Shown: positions 51,266 to 59,960 of the stretch, in pieces
Layout of the letters: each line of letters opens with the position of its first letter
Numbering within the stretch: position 1 is the first letter of the stretch
From: Bacteroidota bacterium
Lineage (GTDB): Bacteria; Bacteroidota; Bacteroidia; Chitinophagales; BACL12
Direction of reading: 5' to 3'
Length of the DNA: 64,000 bases
Assembly (NCBI GenBank): GCA_016718035.1
Contig: JADKEK010000009.1
Location: 224,214 to 288,213, forward strand
Made by a program: the position numbers and the translations under genes
The notes under the pieces: generated by a model
Seen by the model: only the letters and a program-made list of their open reading frames with translations
The model's database searches: none
What the model was told of the DNA's origin: nothing

Positions 51266-52630
51266 TTACATTTCTGCATAATATTTAAAAAACCAAGGCA
51301 ATGTTTCGATGCCTTTGTAATAATTAAACAAGCCGTATTTTTCGTTTGGTGAATGAATATTATCGCTGTTTAATCCGAAGCCCATTAAAATACTTTTTGC
51401 ACCGAGCACGCGTTCAAACAATGCAACAATTGGAATACTTCCGCCTTCGCGTGTTGGAATTGGTTTTTTGCCGAAAGTTTTTTCCATTGCTTTAATGGCT
51501 GCCTGCATTGGCGGATAATCTAAAGGCACAACAACAGGTTCGCCACCATGGTGATGCGTAACTTTTACTTTCACGTAAGGTGGTGCAATTTTATTAAAAT
51601 GTTTATCGAATAGCTCGGCAATTTTTTGCGACTGCTGATTTGGCACCAAACGCATGGAAATTTTTGCATACGCTTTTGATGGCAACACTGTTTTGCTACC
51701 CTCGCCGGTATAACCGCCCCAAATGCCATTTACATCTAATGTAGGGCGAATAGAAACACGTTCGAGTGATGTATATCCTTTTTCTCCCTTCACTTCATTT
51801 ACACCTAAATCTGTTTTATATTCAATTAAATCGAAAGGTGTTTTACCCATTTCAACACGTTCGGCATCACTCACCAATTCAACATCATCATAAAATCCCT
51901 CAATGGTAATATGACCATCTTTATCAATTAATGAAGATATCATATCACACAATGTATTAATTGGATTGGCAACACTTCCGCCATAAACACCTGAATGTAA
52001 ATCGCGATTTGGTCCAACTACTTCCACTTCCATATAGGTTAATCCGCGCAAACCGACAGTTACCGAAGGCACATCATTGGCAATAATTGAAGTATCGGAA
52101 ATCAGAATTACATCGCAACTTAATAATTCGGTATTATTAGTAATAAATGTTGCGAGATTTGGTGAACCAACTTCTTCTTCGCCTTCGATAATAAATTTCA
52201 CATTACATGGTAATGCATTATTTTTCATCATGGCTTCGAATGCTTTTACATGCATATACACCTGACCTTTGTCATCGCATGCGCCGCGAGCATAAATATT
52301 ACCGTCTTTAATTACCGGTTCAAATGGTGGTGAATCCCATAAATCGATTGGGTCGGCAGGTTGCACGTCGTAATGGCCGTAACATAATACCGTTGGTTTT
52401 GCCGGGTCGATAATTTTTTCGGCAGTAACTATCGGGTGACCTGCAGTGGTGTTTACTTTTACATTGTCGGCACCTGCTTTGCGTAAACTTTCGGCAACGG
52501 CTTCTGCCATGCGAGCTACATCTCCTTTGTATTTTGGGTCGGCACTTACGCTTGGAATGCGTAAAATTTCGAGCAGTTCGTTTAGTAATTGCTCTTTATT
52601 GGTTTGGATATAATTATTTATGAAGTCCAT
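51266..52630 (-). CDS. M20 family dipeptidase
   Basis: The 454-residue metallopeptidase has the canonical M20 arrangement: EILRIPSVSADPKYKG near the start, the metal-binding CYGHYDVQPAD, GACDDKGQVYMHV with the bridging Asp, EGEEEVGSPN with the catalytic Glu pair, ISDTSI, and the late zinc ligand SDNIHSPNEKYGLF. The lid domain contains DLHSGVYGGSVANP. These enzymes cleave dipeptides in the cytosol. It is single, next to the PLP-dependent deaminase gene on the same strand (134 nt apart). Confidence 0.94.
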   Translation of the reverse strand: MDFINNYIQTNKEQLLNELLEILRIPSVSADPKYKGDVARMAEAVAESLRKAGADNVKVNTTAGHPIVTAEKIIDPAKPTVLCYGHYDVQPADPIDLWDSPPFEPVIKDGNIYARGACDDKGQVYMHVKAFEAMMKNNALPCNVKFIIEGEEEVGSPNLATFITNNTELLSCDVILISDTSIIANDVPSVTVGLRGLTYMEVEVVGPNRDLHSGVYGGSVANPINTLCDMISSLIDKDGHITIEGFYDDVELVSDAERVEMGKTPFDLIEYKTDLGVNEVKGEKGYTSLERVSIRPTLDVNGIWGGYTGEGSKTVLPSKAYAKISMRLVPNQQSQKIAELFDKHFNKIAPPYVKVKVTHHHGGEPVVVPLDYPPMQAAIKAMEKTFGKKPIPTREGGSIPIVALFERVLGAKSILMGFGLNSDNIHSPNEKYGLFNYYKGIETLPWFFKYYAEM

Positions 52631-52764
52631 ATTTGTTTTTTATATGGTAAAATTAGTGAAAAAATTAGTTGGATGATGAGTGTTGTGGTGTGTGTGTTGT
52701 GTGATGTGGTGGTGTGTTGTTTTGCCGGGAAGGCGGGAAGATGGGAAGTTACGGGGGGTTATTT

Positions 52765-53640
52765 TTATTTTAGGGGGAAGCGGTGGTGCCAGCCGGACCA
52801 GCCTTGGAGGCCGCCGGTGTGGATGCATAAAATTTTGTGGGAGGATGAAATTTTTCCTTTTTCAATTTTATCAAAAATAGCAAACATCATTTTGCAAGTG
52901 TAGATGGGGTCGAGTTGGATATTGTATTGTGATTGAAAACGGTTGATAAATTGTATTAATTCAGGATGATATTTTGCAAATCCACCAAAATGATATTCGT
53001 CGCAAATTTCCCATGATGTTGTTGCATTGGAGTCAATTAATTCCGCAATATTTTTTTTGATTGCTTCAACTGATTTTAATGCAGCTATTCCAATTATTTT
53101 TCCGGTAATGTAAGGGGTTGAAATTAATCCTGCTAAAGTGCCGCCGGTTCCTACACTACAAAATATATGCGTATAATCTTGATGTATATCTGCTAAAATT
53201 TCTGCACAACCTTTTACGGCTAAATGGTTGGTGCCTCCTTCGGGTAAAAAATAATATTTGCCAAATTCTTGTGTTAATGCAACTAATAAATGTTGTTCGT
53301 CGCGAAATTGGCGATATTGTTCACGGGAAATAAATTTGAGTTGCATGCCATTTTCACGGACATATTGCAGTGTAGGATTATGGATATCATCTTCTCCCCT
53401 TATGATGCCTATTGTATTAAATCCCAAAAGTTTTCCTGCTGTTGCTACTGCATGTAAATGATTGGAAAATGCGCCGGCAAAGGTTAATAAACTGCTAAAG
53501 CCCGATAATTTTGCAGCTTCAAGATTATATTTGAGTTTGTAAAATTTATTGCCTTGTAAGTTGGTGTGCGCCTCGTCTAAACGCAACATGGACACCTCAA
53601 TTCCTTTATAAGTGAATGTATTTATCGGAATAGGTGACAT
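52765..53640 (-). CDS. ACC deaminase/D-cysteine desulfhydrase family PLP enzyme
   Basis: The 291-residue PLP enzyme of the tryptophan synthase beta-like family starts at ATG 53640 (MSPIPINTFTYKG); a longer reading would run through the tRNA on the opposite strand. The PLP-lysine motif is LQGNKFYKLKYNLE; LLTFAGAFSNHLHAVATAGKLLG is the phosphate-binding region, and FCSVGTGGTLAGLIS is the second glycine-rich loop. Family members cleave D-cysteine or 1-aminocyclopropane-1-carboxylate. Which substrate is used cannot be told here. The gene abuts the tRNA-Ala promoter. Confidence 0.9.
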   Translation of the reverse strand: MSPIPINTFTYKGIEVSMLRLDEAHTNLQGNKFYKLKYNLEAAKLSGFSSLLTFAGAFSNHLHAVATAGKLLGFNTIGIIRGEDDIHNPTLQYVRENGMQLKFISREQYRQFRDEQHLLVALTQEFGKYYFLPEGGTNHLAVKGCAEILADIHQDYTHIFCSVGTGGTLAGLISTPYITGKIIGIAALKSVEAIKKNIAELIDSNATTSWEICDEYHFGGFAKYHPELIQFINRFQSQYNIQLDPIYTCKMMFAIFDKIEKGKISSSHKILCIHTGGLQGWSGWHHRFPLK

Positions 53641-53666
53641 GAGGCAACAAAGATGATGAAAAATAT

Positions 53667-53674
53667 TATCTTTG
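53667..53674 (+). promoter_or_regulatory. -7 box of tRNA-Ala
   Basis: TATCTTTG matches TAnnTTTG and ends 12 nt before the tRNA at 53686, consistent with a short 5' leader. Confidence 0.6.
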
Positions 53675-53685
53675 GCGCTCCAAAA

Positions 53686-53759
<74 letters not shown>

Positions 53760-53769
53760 CACCGGGTTT

Positions 53770-53858
53770 AAAAGGAACACGGATTAAACGGATCTAAAAG
53801 ATTTACGCGGATAAAATCCGTTTTTATCCGTTTCATCAGTTCAACCTGTGTTCCTTTT
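53770..53858. repeat. Palindromic intergenic element after the tRNA
   Basis: AAAAGGAACAC (53770-53780) and GTGTTCCTTTT (53848-53858) form an 11-bp outer stem. Inside, CGGATAAAA (53808-53816) and TTTTATCCG (53822-53830) form a second hairpin. The ACGGATTAAACGGAT-type sequence is, from memory, a frequent dispersed repeat in Bacteroidota. Confidence 0.7.
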
Positions 53859-53865
53859 CAAAATT

Positions 53866-54974
53866 CTAAACCTTCAGTTGTTGTATTATGGATGCAGCTA
53901 CTAATTCTGAAGCGCCTTCACCGCCTAATAAATCGCGGAGTTGCTGATAATTATCGCGCATGGTAGTTCGGTATTCGTCATTGTATACTAAACGTTCAAA
54001 ATGCGCTTTCAGATTTTTTTCGTTGAATTTTAATTGTATTAATTCAGAACCACTTCTTTATTGGCAATTAAATTTACCAATGAAATATATTTTACTTTAA
54101 TTAATTGTCGCGCGATGAGATAAGATATCAAACTGCCTTTATAACAAACAATTTGCGGCACATTAAATAATGCCGTTTCCAAAGTAGCTGTTCCGCTTGT
54201 TACAATTGCGGCTTCGCTGTTTTGTAATATATCGTAAGTTTGATTAAATAAATAAAATACATTTTGCTCACGGACAAATTGTTCGTAATAACTTTTTTCT
54301 ATTCCGGGCGCACAGGCTACCACAAATTGGAATTTAGGATAATATTTTGCCATCGATAACATGACCGGCAATTTCACCGCTATCTCCTGTTTTCTGCTTC
54401 CGGGTAATACACCAATAATAGGTTCTGCAGATAAATTATTCACCTTATAAAAAAGCGAATTTTTCACCTTATTACTAATTTCATCCAATAAAGGATGTCC
54501 CACATAAGTAACCTGATAATCGTGTTGCTGATACCAATTCTTTTCAAATGGTAAAATCACAAACATGTGGTCGACAAATTTTTTAATAATTTCAACCCTG
54601 CTGCTTTTCCATGCCCATAATTGCGGGGAGATATAATAAAATACTTTAAATCCGTTTTGTTTGGCAAATGGTGCTATACGCAAATTAAATCCGGGGTAAT
54701 CAACCAATATTACAGCATCAGGTTGGTAGTCAACAATATCCTTTTTACACTGGTCGATATTTTTTAAAATTTTACGGAGATGTTTCAACACCTCCACAAA
54801 TCCCATATAGGCAGTTTCTTTATAGTGACGGAATAAGGTTACCCCTTCCGCTTTCATTTTATCGCCTCCAAATCCACGAAATTGCGCTTCAGCGTCTTGC
54901 GCCTTAATAGCCTCTACAAGATTTGCACCGTGTAAATCGCCTGAAGCCTCCCCTGCTATGATGTAATATTTCAC
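53866..54974 (-). pseudogene. lpxB: Lipid-A-disaccharide synthase, one frameshift
   Basis: LpxB condenses UDP-diacylglucosamine with lipid X to make the lipid A disaccharide. The first 309 codons read normally (YYIIAGEASGDLHGANL, VILVDYPGFNLRIAPFA, YYISPQLWAWKSSR, GVLPGSRKQEI, TSGTATLETALFNVPQIVCYKG). Near 54050 the frame breaks in ANKEVV. Inserting one base, as in a Pro codon CCT, restores PELIQLKFNEKNLKAHFERL and the normal tail down to a stop at 53866, giving 369 residues. As lpxB is usually essential in lipid-A-making bacteria, a sequencing error is likely. It is in an operon with a small membrane protein and surE. Confidence 0.9.
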
Positions 54975-54981
54975 AACAGCT

Positions 54982-55299
54982 TTAGTTAATTAAATAATTA
55001 TTATGCAGAATATAATAATAAACCATCATAAATATGGCCATTAAAACGGTAACGATACCAACGCCACGCAAACAATTATCTTTTCGTGTGCGCATATAAA
55101 TGACAAACGGAATAATATTAAAAAATACCGCCAGCGTAGCAATAAATCTTTCCTGAACGCCATAAAATAATTTGCCGTTCACATACACATCTCCACTTAA
55201 GCTTTCATTAATTTGATAAAATACATAAAACATAGTAACAGTAAAAAACACCGATACCAGCATGCCTACAAAAACATTATCTTCTTGAAGTTTACTCAT
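54982..55299 (-). CDS. Small membrane protein between surE and lpxB
   Basis: The 105-residue protein starts at ATG 55299 (MSKLQEDNVFVG); a longer reading overlaps surE and has no support. It has three membrane segments: VGMLVSVFFTVTMFYVFY, FIATLAVFFNIIPFVIY and GVGIVTVLMAIFMMVYYYI. Between the first two is a segment NESLSGDVYVNGKLFYGVQE. The position between surE and lpxB (8-10 nt spacing) makes cotranscription very likely. I do not recognise the family. Confidence 0.75.
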   Translation of the reverse strand: MSKLQEDNVFVGMLVSVFFTVTMFYVFYQINESLSGDVYVNGKLFYGVQERFIATLAVFFNIIPFVIYMRTRKDNCLRGVGIVTVLMAIFMMVYYYILHNNYLIN

Positions 55300-55309
55300 A
55301 GTGTAAAAA

Positions 55310-56152
55310 TTATCCCAGGTCGTTAAATGATTTTGATGTATCAATATGCACCTCATGATGCACGGTTGAAATAGCATTAACGTTCCAGTTTTTATTAAAG
55401 TATGCAATAGCATGATGCGCAGTTAAATCGTACTGCACCGGAACTACAGAAACATATCCATTACTCAACGCCCATTCATCGGTGTCTTCGCCTTTATCGT
55501 AGTTGACAAATTTACCGGTAAGCCAGTAATAAGGTCGCCCAGCCGGGTCATTTCTTTCGGTGTATTCCTCTTCCCATTTCGCGACAGCTTGACGGCATAT
55601 TTTTATACCATTTAATCGGTCCACCGGTAAATCGGGAATATTTACATTTAACAAAGTGCCTTGAGGTAAACCTGCAGTTAAAATTTGTTGCGCAATAATT
55701 TTTGCAAAATGTTGTGCTCCGGTAAAATCGGCATCATGTGCGTAGTTGAGTAACGAAAACCCAACAGCCGGAATACCTTCAATGCCGGCTTCCATAGCCG
55801 CACTCATGGTACCTGAATAAATAATATTGATAGAAGAATTACTGCCGTGATTAATTCCCGAAACACATAATTCCGGTTTTTTATGTAAAATTTTATCTTT
55901 CGCCAGCTTCACACAATCAACAGGAGTGCCTGAACATTCGTAGGCTTCAATATCACCAAATACATTCGATTTTTTTAATCGCAAGGGTTCATTTAATGTG
56001 ATGGCATGACCCATTCCGCTTTGTGGTTTATTTGGTGCAACCACCACCACTTTACCTAAATCTTTTACTGCATTAACCAATGCGTGAATGCCTGGTGCAA
56101 GTATACCATCATCGTTGGTTACTAAAATGGTAGGTTGATTTTCGTTAGCCAT
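55310..56152 (-). CDS. surE: 5'/3'-nucleotidase SurE
   Basis: SurE (280 residues) is a metal-dependent nucleoside-monophosphate phosphatase linked to stress survival. The active-site DD motif ILVTNDDGILAPGI is near the N-terminus, followed by APNKPQSGMGHAIT, SGTPVDCVKLA, SGINHGSNSSINIIYSGTMSAAMEG-like GSN loop and LLNVNIPDLP. The start is set at the ATG 56152 (MANENQPT), since a reading from 56161 begins with a TTG. It is the first gene of an operon with a small membrane protein and lpxB. Confidence 0.95.
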   Translation of the reverse strand: MANENQPTILVTNDDGILAPGIHALVNAVKDLGKVVVVAPNKPQSGMGHAITLNEPLRLKKSNVFGDIEAYECSGTPVDCVKLAKDKILHKKPELCVSGINHGSNSSINIIYSGTMSAAMEAGIEGIPAVGFSLLNYAHDADFTGAQHFAKIIAQQILTAGLPQGTLLNVNIPDLPVDRLNGIKICRQAVAKWEEEYTERNDPAGRPYYWLTGKFVNYDKGEDTDEWALSNGYVSVVPVQYDLTAHHAIAYFNKNWNVNAISTVHHEVHIDTSKSFNDLG

Positions 56153-56244
56153 AACAAACAAAATTAATTGGTATTATTACTGTGTAATAATATTATATGT
56201 AAAATGATTATTAATATGTGCAATCAATTTACATCCTGAAGCCA

Positions 56245-57744
56245 TTATTCGTTGGTACCCAGCAAAGGCTGCAGTTCAACCGGAATAATTCCATTGCTTG
56301 ATCTAAGGCTACTAAGGTCGTAAACAATTTTATCGAGGAAACCTTCTTTCGAAATTTTAATTGCCATAGTATTTCCGGAAAGTGTGCTGATATCACCTAA
56401 TCCCGAAGCATCCGTTTCGCAAATTACTTGCATATTCGGACTTTCAATAAATGTTACTCTGGCTTTATATATCGGTTTAATATCGGTATCGTAAACGTAA
56501 ATTTTACTCAATGTTGCCATTTGTGTAACCTGATAAATATCGTCACTACCCTGACCACCTGCACGGTTGGAAGTAAAATAGCCAACACCATTGCGCATAA
56601 TTAATGCATAATCGTCTTGTGATGAATTTACCGGCATACCTAAATTTTCAGGATTAGTCCAATATTGGTCTACACGTGAAGATTTAAAAATATCAAACCC
56701 ACCAAATCCCGGATGATAATTACTTGCAAAAAATAATACGCCTTCAGGACTCATGGAAGGATATAATTCATCGCCTTTAGTATTAATTGCAGGCCCTAAA
56801 TTTTTTGCATTCGACCAGTCGTTGCCTTTTTTGGTGCAGAAATATAAATCTGTTCCACCATATCCACCCGGTTTATCCGATGCAAATATGAGCACTTTAC
56901 CATCAGGAGAAACTGTCGGCTGACCAACAGAATATGTTTTTGAATTTACAGACACCGGACGTGGGCCTGTGAATTTATTATCTACCGAGGTAGAGAAATA
57001 CAATTCCAATTTCACTTCACCATCGCTGGATTTAATTGTTCTTCCGCGGTAGTGATTATTTCTGGTGAAATAGAGTTTCTGGTCATTGCTATCATAATAC
57101 GGCGCTGCCTCATGCACTTCAGAATTAACATTCTGCATTGGCGAAATAATCCAAAGTGAGTCGTTGCGTAATTCAGTATAATATAAATCGTAAAACGAAA
57201 CACCTGTGGTTGGATTAATTTTATTGCCCGTGCTGCGCGCATAAATTAATCCCTTTTTATAAAACGTTGGTGTTAATTCAGAATCTGTTGTATTAAATCC
57301 AAGTGTATCAATAAAATAAGCAGGTGATTTTGTTCTGTTGGTTATTGCCCAATCGCAACTGGCTGCATAATAATAGCCATCCTCTTCATAAGCTGCATAT
57401 TTCAAATAATATTCTTTTGCAGAGCGATATTTGCCATTCGTTTTTAATAAGTCGGCATAACGACGCAAAATATCAGGATCAGCAGTATTTTGTGTTACAA
57501 TAACACCATACCAATATTCAGCATCAACAGTGCTATGCATCAAACGATAACACTCCGCTAACTTGAGATTTATTTCATAGTTATAGGTTTGCTGCAAATA
57601 AGTAAGATACATATCTGCTGCCTGGTCATAAATTTGATTTTTATATAACTTGTCTGCGCGCTGAATAAAATCATCCTGAGCTTGAACTGCCTGAACGGTC
57701 AGTAAGCCAAAAATCAACATCCAGATTTTACAACGATTCATCAT
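56245..57744 (-). CDS. TPR/PD40 protein of a T9SS type B module, PorE-like without OmpA domain
   Basis: The 499-residue protein has a signal peptide (ending near VQAVQAQ). TPR-like helices follow (DFIQRADKLYKNQIYDQAADMYLTYL, NLKLAECYRLMHS, residues 25-120), then PD40/WD-like repeats (DSNDQKLYFTRNNH, VSPDGKVLIFASDKPGGYGGTDLYFC, MSPEGVLFFASNYHPGFGGFDIF). A C-terminal segment resembles a carboxypeptidase regulatory-like domain (KPIYKARVTFIESPN). PorE-type proteins usually add an OmpA peptidoglycan-binding domain, absent here. It lies 8 nt after the PorP/SprF gene, in the same operon. Function is inferred from order. Confidence 0.8.
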   Translation of the reverse strand: MMNRCKIWMLIFGLLTVQAVQAQDDFIQRADKLYKNQIYDQAADMYLTYLQQTYNYEINLKLAECYRLMHSTVDAEYWYGVIVTQNTADPDILRRYADLLKTNGKYRSAKEYYLKYAAYEEDGYYYAASCDWAITNRTKSPAYFIDTLGFNTTDSELTPTFYKKGLIYARSTGNKINPTTGVSFYDLYYTELRNDSLWIISPMQNVNSEVHEAAPYYDSNDQKLYFTRNNHYRGRTIKSSDGEVKLELYFSTSVDNKFTGPRPVSVNSKTYSVGQPTVSPDGKVLIFASDKPGGYGGTDLYFCTKKGNDWSNAKNLGPAINTKGDELYPSMSPEGVLFFASNYHPGFGGFDIFKSSRVDQYWTNPENLGMPVNSSQDDYALIMRNGVGYFTSNRAGGQGSDDIYQVTQMATLSKIYVYDTDIKPIYKARVTFIESPNMQVICETDASGLGDISTLSGNTMAIKISKEGFLDKIVYDLSSLRSSNGIIPVELQPLLGTNE

Positions 57745-57752
57745 ATCGGGTT

Positions 57753-58718
57753 TCAGAAAAATCTTGGGTTTTTAATTTTGTTATTATGCTTATTAAATCT
57801 GTATACTAAAAATACTTCGTGTGAAGGACTTAAAAATACAGCATCATCTGTTAAAGCAGCGCTATAGGAGTAGCCAAAACCTGCTTCGTGAGCGGTGATA
57901 TTATTATCGGTTGAAAATAAATATTGTGCCGCAACCGAGTAACTGCCAAAACTACCATTGGTGCGATAACCACCACCAACTAAAAACATATTGTTAAATA
58001 TGAAATTCATATTTACATCTAATTGTGAAGGCAAACTTTCCGCCATTTTTACCATAGCATCCGGTTTAATCGCAAAATTTTCATTAACGGTAATCAGTGT
58101 TCCCAATGTAGCATAAATTGTTCTTACCTGATCAAAATGGTCATCATAAGGTTCACTTTCCGTTTGTGTATCATCGTCAGAAGCGCCTAATAAATTTACT
58201 GTTGAAACACCCAAATAATAACTGTCGCTATGCAGGTATAATCCCACACCGGCATTTGGTGCCCAATACGTATCACTAGCTCCCGTAAATGTAGGGTCAC
58301 CATCCTGATACGCATCTAAATCGCTATAATTAACCGTGTAATTCGCAATAGATGCTTCAATACCAATTGAAGCCGTTAAATTCGAATTAATATGCATGCG
58401 ATAAGCATAATCAATACCTAAAAAATTGGTATTGGTTACACCCAGTTTATCGTGAAAAAATTTCACCCCAAGGCCAATTTTATCATTAGCTAAAGGTGTG
58501 TGCACGGTAAATGATTCTGAACCCGGAGCGCCTTCAAAATTTACAGCATGGCGATGCAGGAAAAAATTGGTTTCCAACATGCCTTTGCTTCCTGCATATC
58601 CCGGATTAAATACCAATTGATTAAAATGGTATTGGTCGTACAAAGGTTGCAGTTGTCCGTAAACATTCGACAACAACCCGCTGGCAACAAGTAGTAGTGT
58701 GGTAGTTAATTTCTTCAT
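57753..58718 (-). CDS. PorP/SprF family T9SS outer-membrane protein
   Basis: The 321-residue outer-membrane barrel has a signal peptide (ending near SNVYGQ) followed by LQPLYDQYHFNQLVFNPGYAGSKG. That is the hallmark of the PorP/SprF family, with later segments NDKIGLGVKFFHDKLGV and LTASIGIEASIANYTV. SprF-like proteins anchor or secrete type B cargo such as SprB. The gene overlaps the type B cargo gene upstream by 4 nt and is followed by a TPR/PD40 gene, the standard order of this module. It converts the neighbouring cargo's presence into a coherent surface system. Confidence 0.93.
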   Translation of the reverse strand: MKKLTTTLLLVASGLLSNVYGQLQPLYDQYHFNQLVFNPGYAGSKGMLETNFFLHRHAVNFEGAPGSESFTVHTPLANDKIGLGVKFFHDKLGVTNTNFLGIDYAYRMHINSNLTASIGIEASIANYTVNYSDLDAYQDGDPTFTGASDTYWAPNAGVGLYLHSDSYYLGVSTVNLLGASDDDTQTESEPYDDHFDQVRTIYATLGTLITVNENFAIKPDAMVKMAESLPSQLDVNMNFIFNNMFLVGGGYRTNGSFGSYSVAAQYLFSTDNNITAHEAGFGYSYSAALTDDAVFLSPSHEVFLVYRFNKHNNKIKNPRFF

Positions 58719-59944
58719 CGTTTAACAACTATAAATCCTGCCATTGGGTCAGGGAATCCATTAATTCTTAAAACATAATAATAAGTGCCTTCAGGAACAT
58801 CACCCGAACTGGAAACAAATTCAACATTCGATTTGCCATCCCAGGTTTTACTCTGGTCAACATTTTCGTAAACCAGACTGCTCCAACGATCATATATTTT
58901 TAAATTAAATCGTGTTAATTCAGGTAAACCTTCTACTTCCAATAAATCGTTAATGCCATCACCATTTGGTGAAAACGAATTTGGCACATGCACCACTAAT
59001 TCACCAACAGGAGGTGTAACAACATTCACAACAATTTGTGCTGTATCACACAATGAAGGTAAATTATCGTCGCACACAACATAACTAAAAACATCTTCAC
59101 CCAATTCGAGTGCGCCGTAACTCACTGAATCGCCGCTAAATGTGGCAATACCGGTAATACCATCGGTTATAATTTCCGTAATCGTTAAATTATCACCATC
59201 GCCATCAAAATCGTTGAGCAAAGGATAAATAACGCCCGAAAAATCTAAATAAATTTCAACCGTATCGTTAACCGCAGCAGGTGCATTAAAGTTGGTAGAT
59301 AAAACATTAATCGTAATGGTCGCTGTATCGCAATACACCAATGAACCAATTTTACAAACTGCATACGTAACTTCATCAGTTCCTAAAAAATCACCAATAG
59401 GTTCTACGTATAAAATTTCATCACCAATTGCAGTTGTTGCACAATTATCGGCATCGTCAATTATAAAATATTCTAAACCCTCATCATCAATATCAATATC
59501 GTTTAATAAATGTTCTGCATTAAATGGCGTGTTAATGTAAGTGTTATATAAATCATCGTTGGCAATAGGTTTATCCGGAATTTGATTTACCGTAACAATC
59601 ACCGTAGCCGAACCACAAATATCCGGGTCGGTATCAGCACAACCATTGTAAACAAAATTATCGGTGCCTGCGAAATCAGGATTTGGTGTATAAATCAACA
59701 AATCATTTATTTCATCCACAATTACAGTTCCGTTTGCCGGAGGGGTAAGAATGGTGAGATAAACATTCGTTTCACCGGTCGTATTTAAGTCGTTCGACAT
59801 TACGTCAAAAATAGCGTCTTCAAAATCCTCATTTACAGAGTAAACATCCGGCGCTGCATCGTATGTCTGCGCGCTTGCAAACCTTGTCACAAAAGCAACA
59901 AAAAATGCTATGATCACATATCTCAACTGAATAGATTTAATCAT
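58715..59944 (-). CDS. T9SS type B adhesin-like cargo with cadherin/Ig-like repeats
   Basis: The protein (409 residues from ATG 59944) has a signal peptide (ending near RFASAQ). Three tandem Ig-like/VCBS-type repeats follow, e.g. YSVNEDFEDAIFDVMSND, NDLYNTYINTPFNAEHLLND and AAVNDTVEIYLDF, each with ND and DGDGD-like calcium-style turns. It ends with a CHU_C type B sorting domain (VPNSFSPNGDGINDLLEV, LKIYDRWSSLVYENV, GTYYYVLRINGFPDPMAGFI). It is the cargo for the PorP/SprF protein encoded directly downstream. The reading from 59971 would overlap pruA and is rejected. Small compared with SprB, so a short surface protein. Confidence 0.87.
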   Translation of the reverse strand: MIKSIQLRYVIIAFFVAFVTRFASAQTYDAAPDVYSVNEDFEDAIFDVMSNDLNTTGETNVYLTILTPPANGTVIVDEINDLLIYTPNPDFAGTDNFVYNGCADTDPDICGSATVIVTVNQIPDKPIANDDLYNTYINTPFNAEHLLNDIDIDDEGLEYFIIDDADNCATTAIGDEILYVEPIGDFLGTDEVTYAVCKIGSLVYCDTATITINVLSTNFNAPAAVNDTVEIYLDFSGVIYPLLNDFDGDGDNLTITEIITDGITGIATFSGDSVSYGALELGEDVFSYVVCDDNLPSLCDTAQIVVNVVTPPVGELVVHVPNSFSPNGDGINDLLEVEGLPELTRFNLKIYDRWSSLVYENVDQSKTWDGKSNVEFVSSSGDVPEGTYYYVLRINGFPDPMAGFIVVKR

Positions 59945-59947
59945 CTT

Positions 59948-59955
59948 CAAAAATA
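59948..59955 (-). promoter_or_regulatory. -7 box for the type B module
   Basis: On the minus strand TATTTTTG matches TAnnTTTG with its last base 4 nt before the ATG at 59944, predicting a leaderless mRNA. It overlaps no coding sequence; pruA ends at 59961. Confidence 0.5.
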
Positions 59956-59960
59956 GAAAT

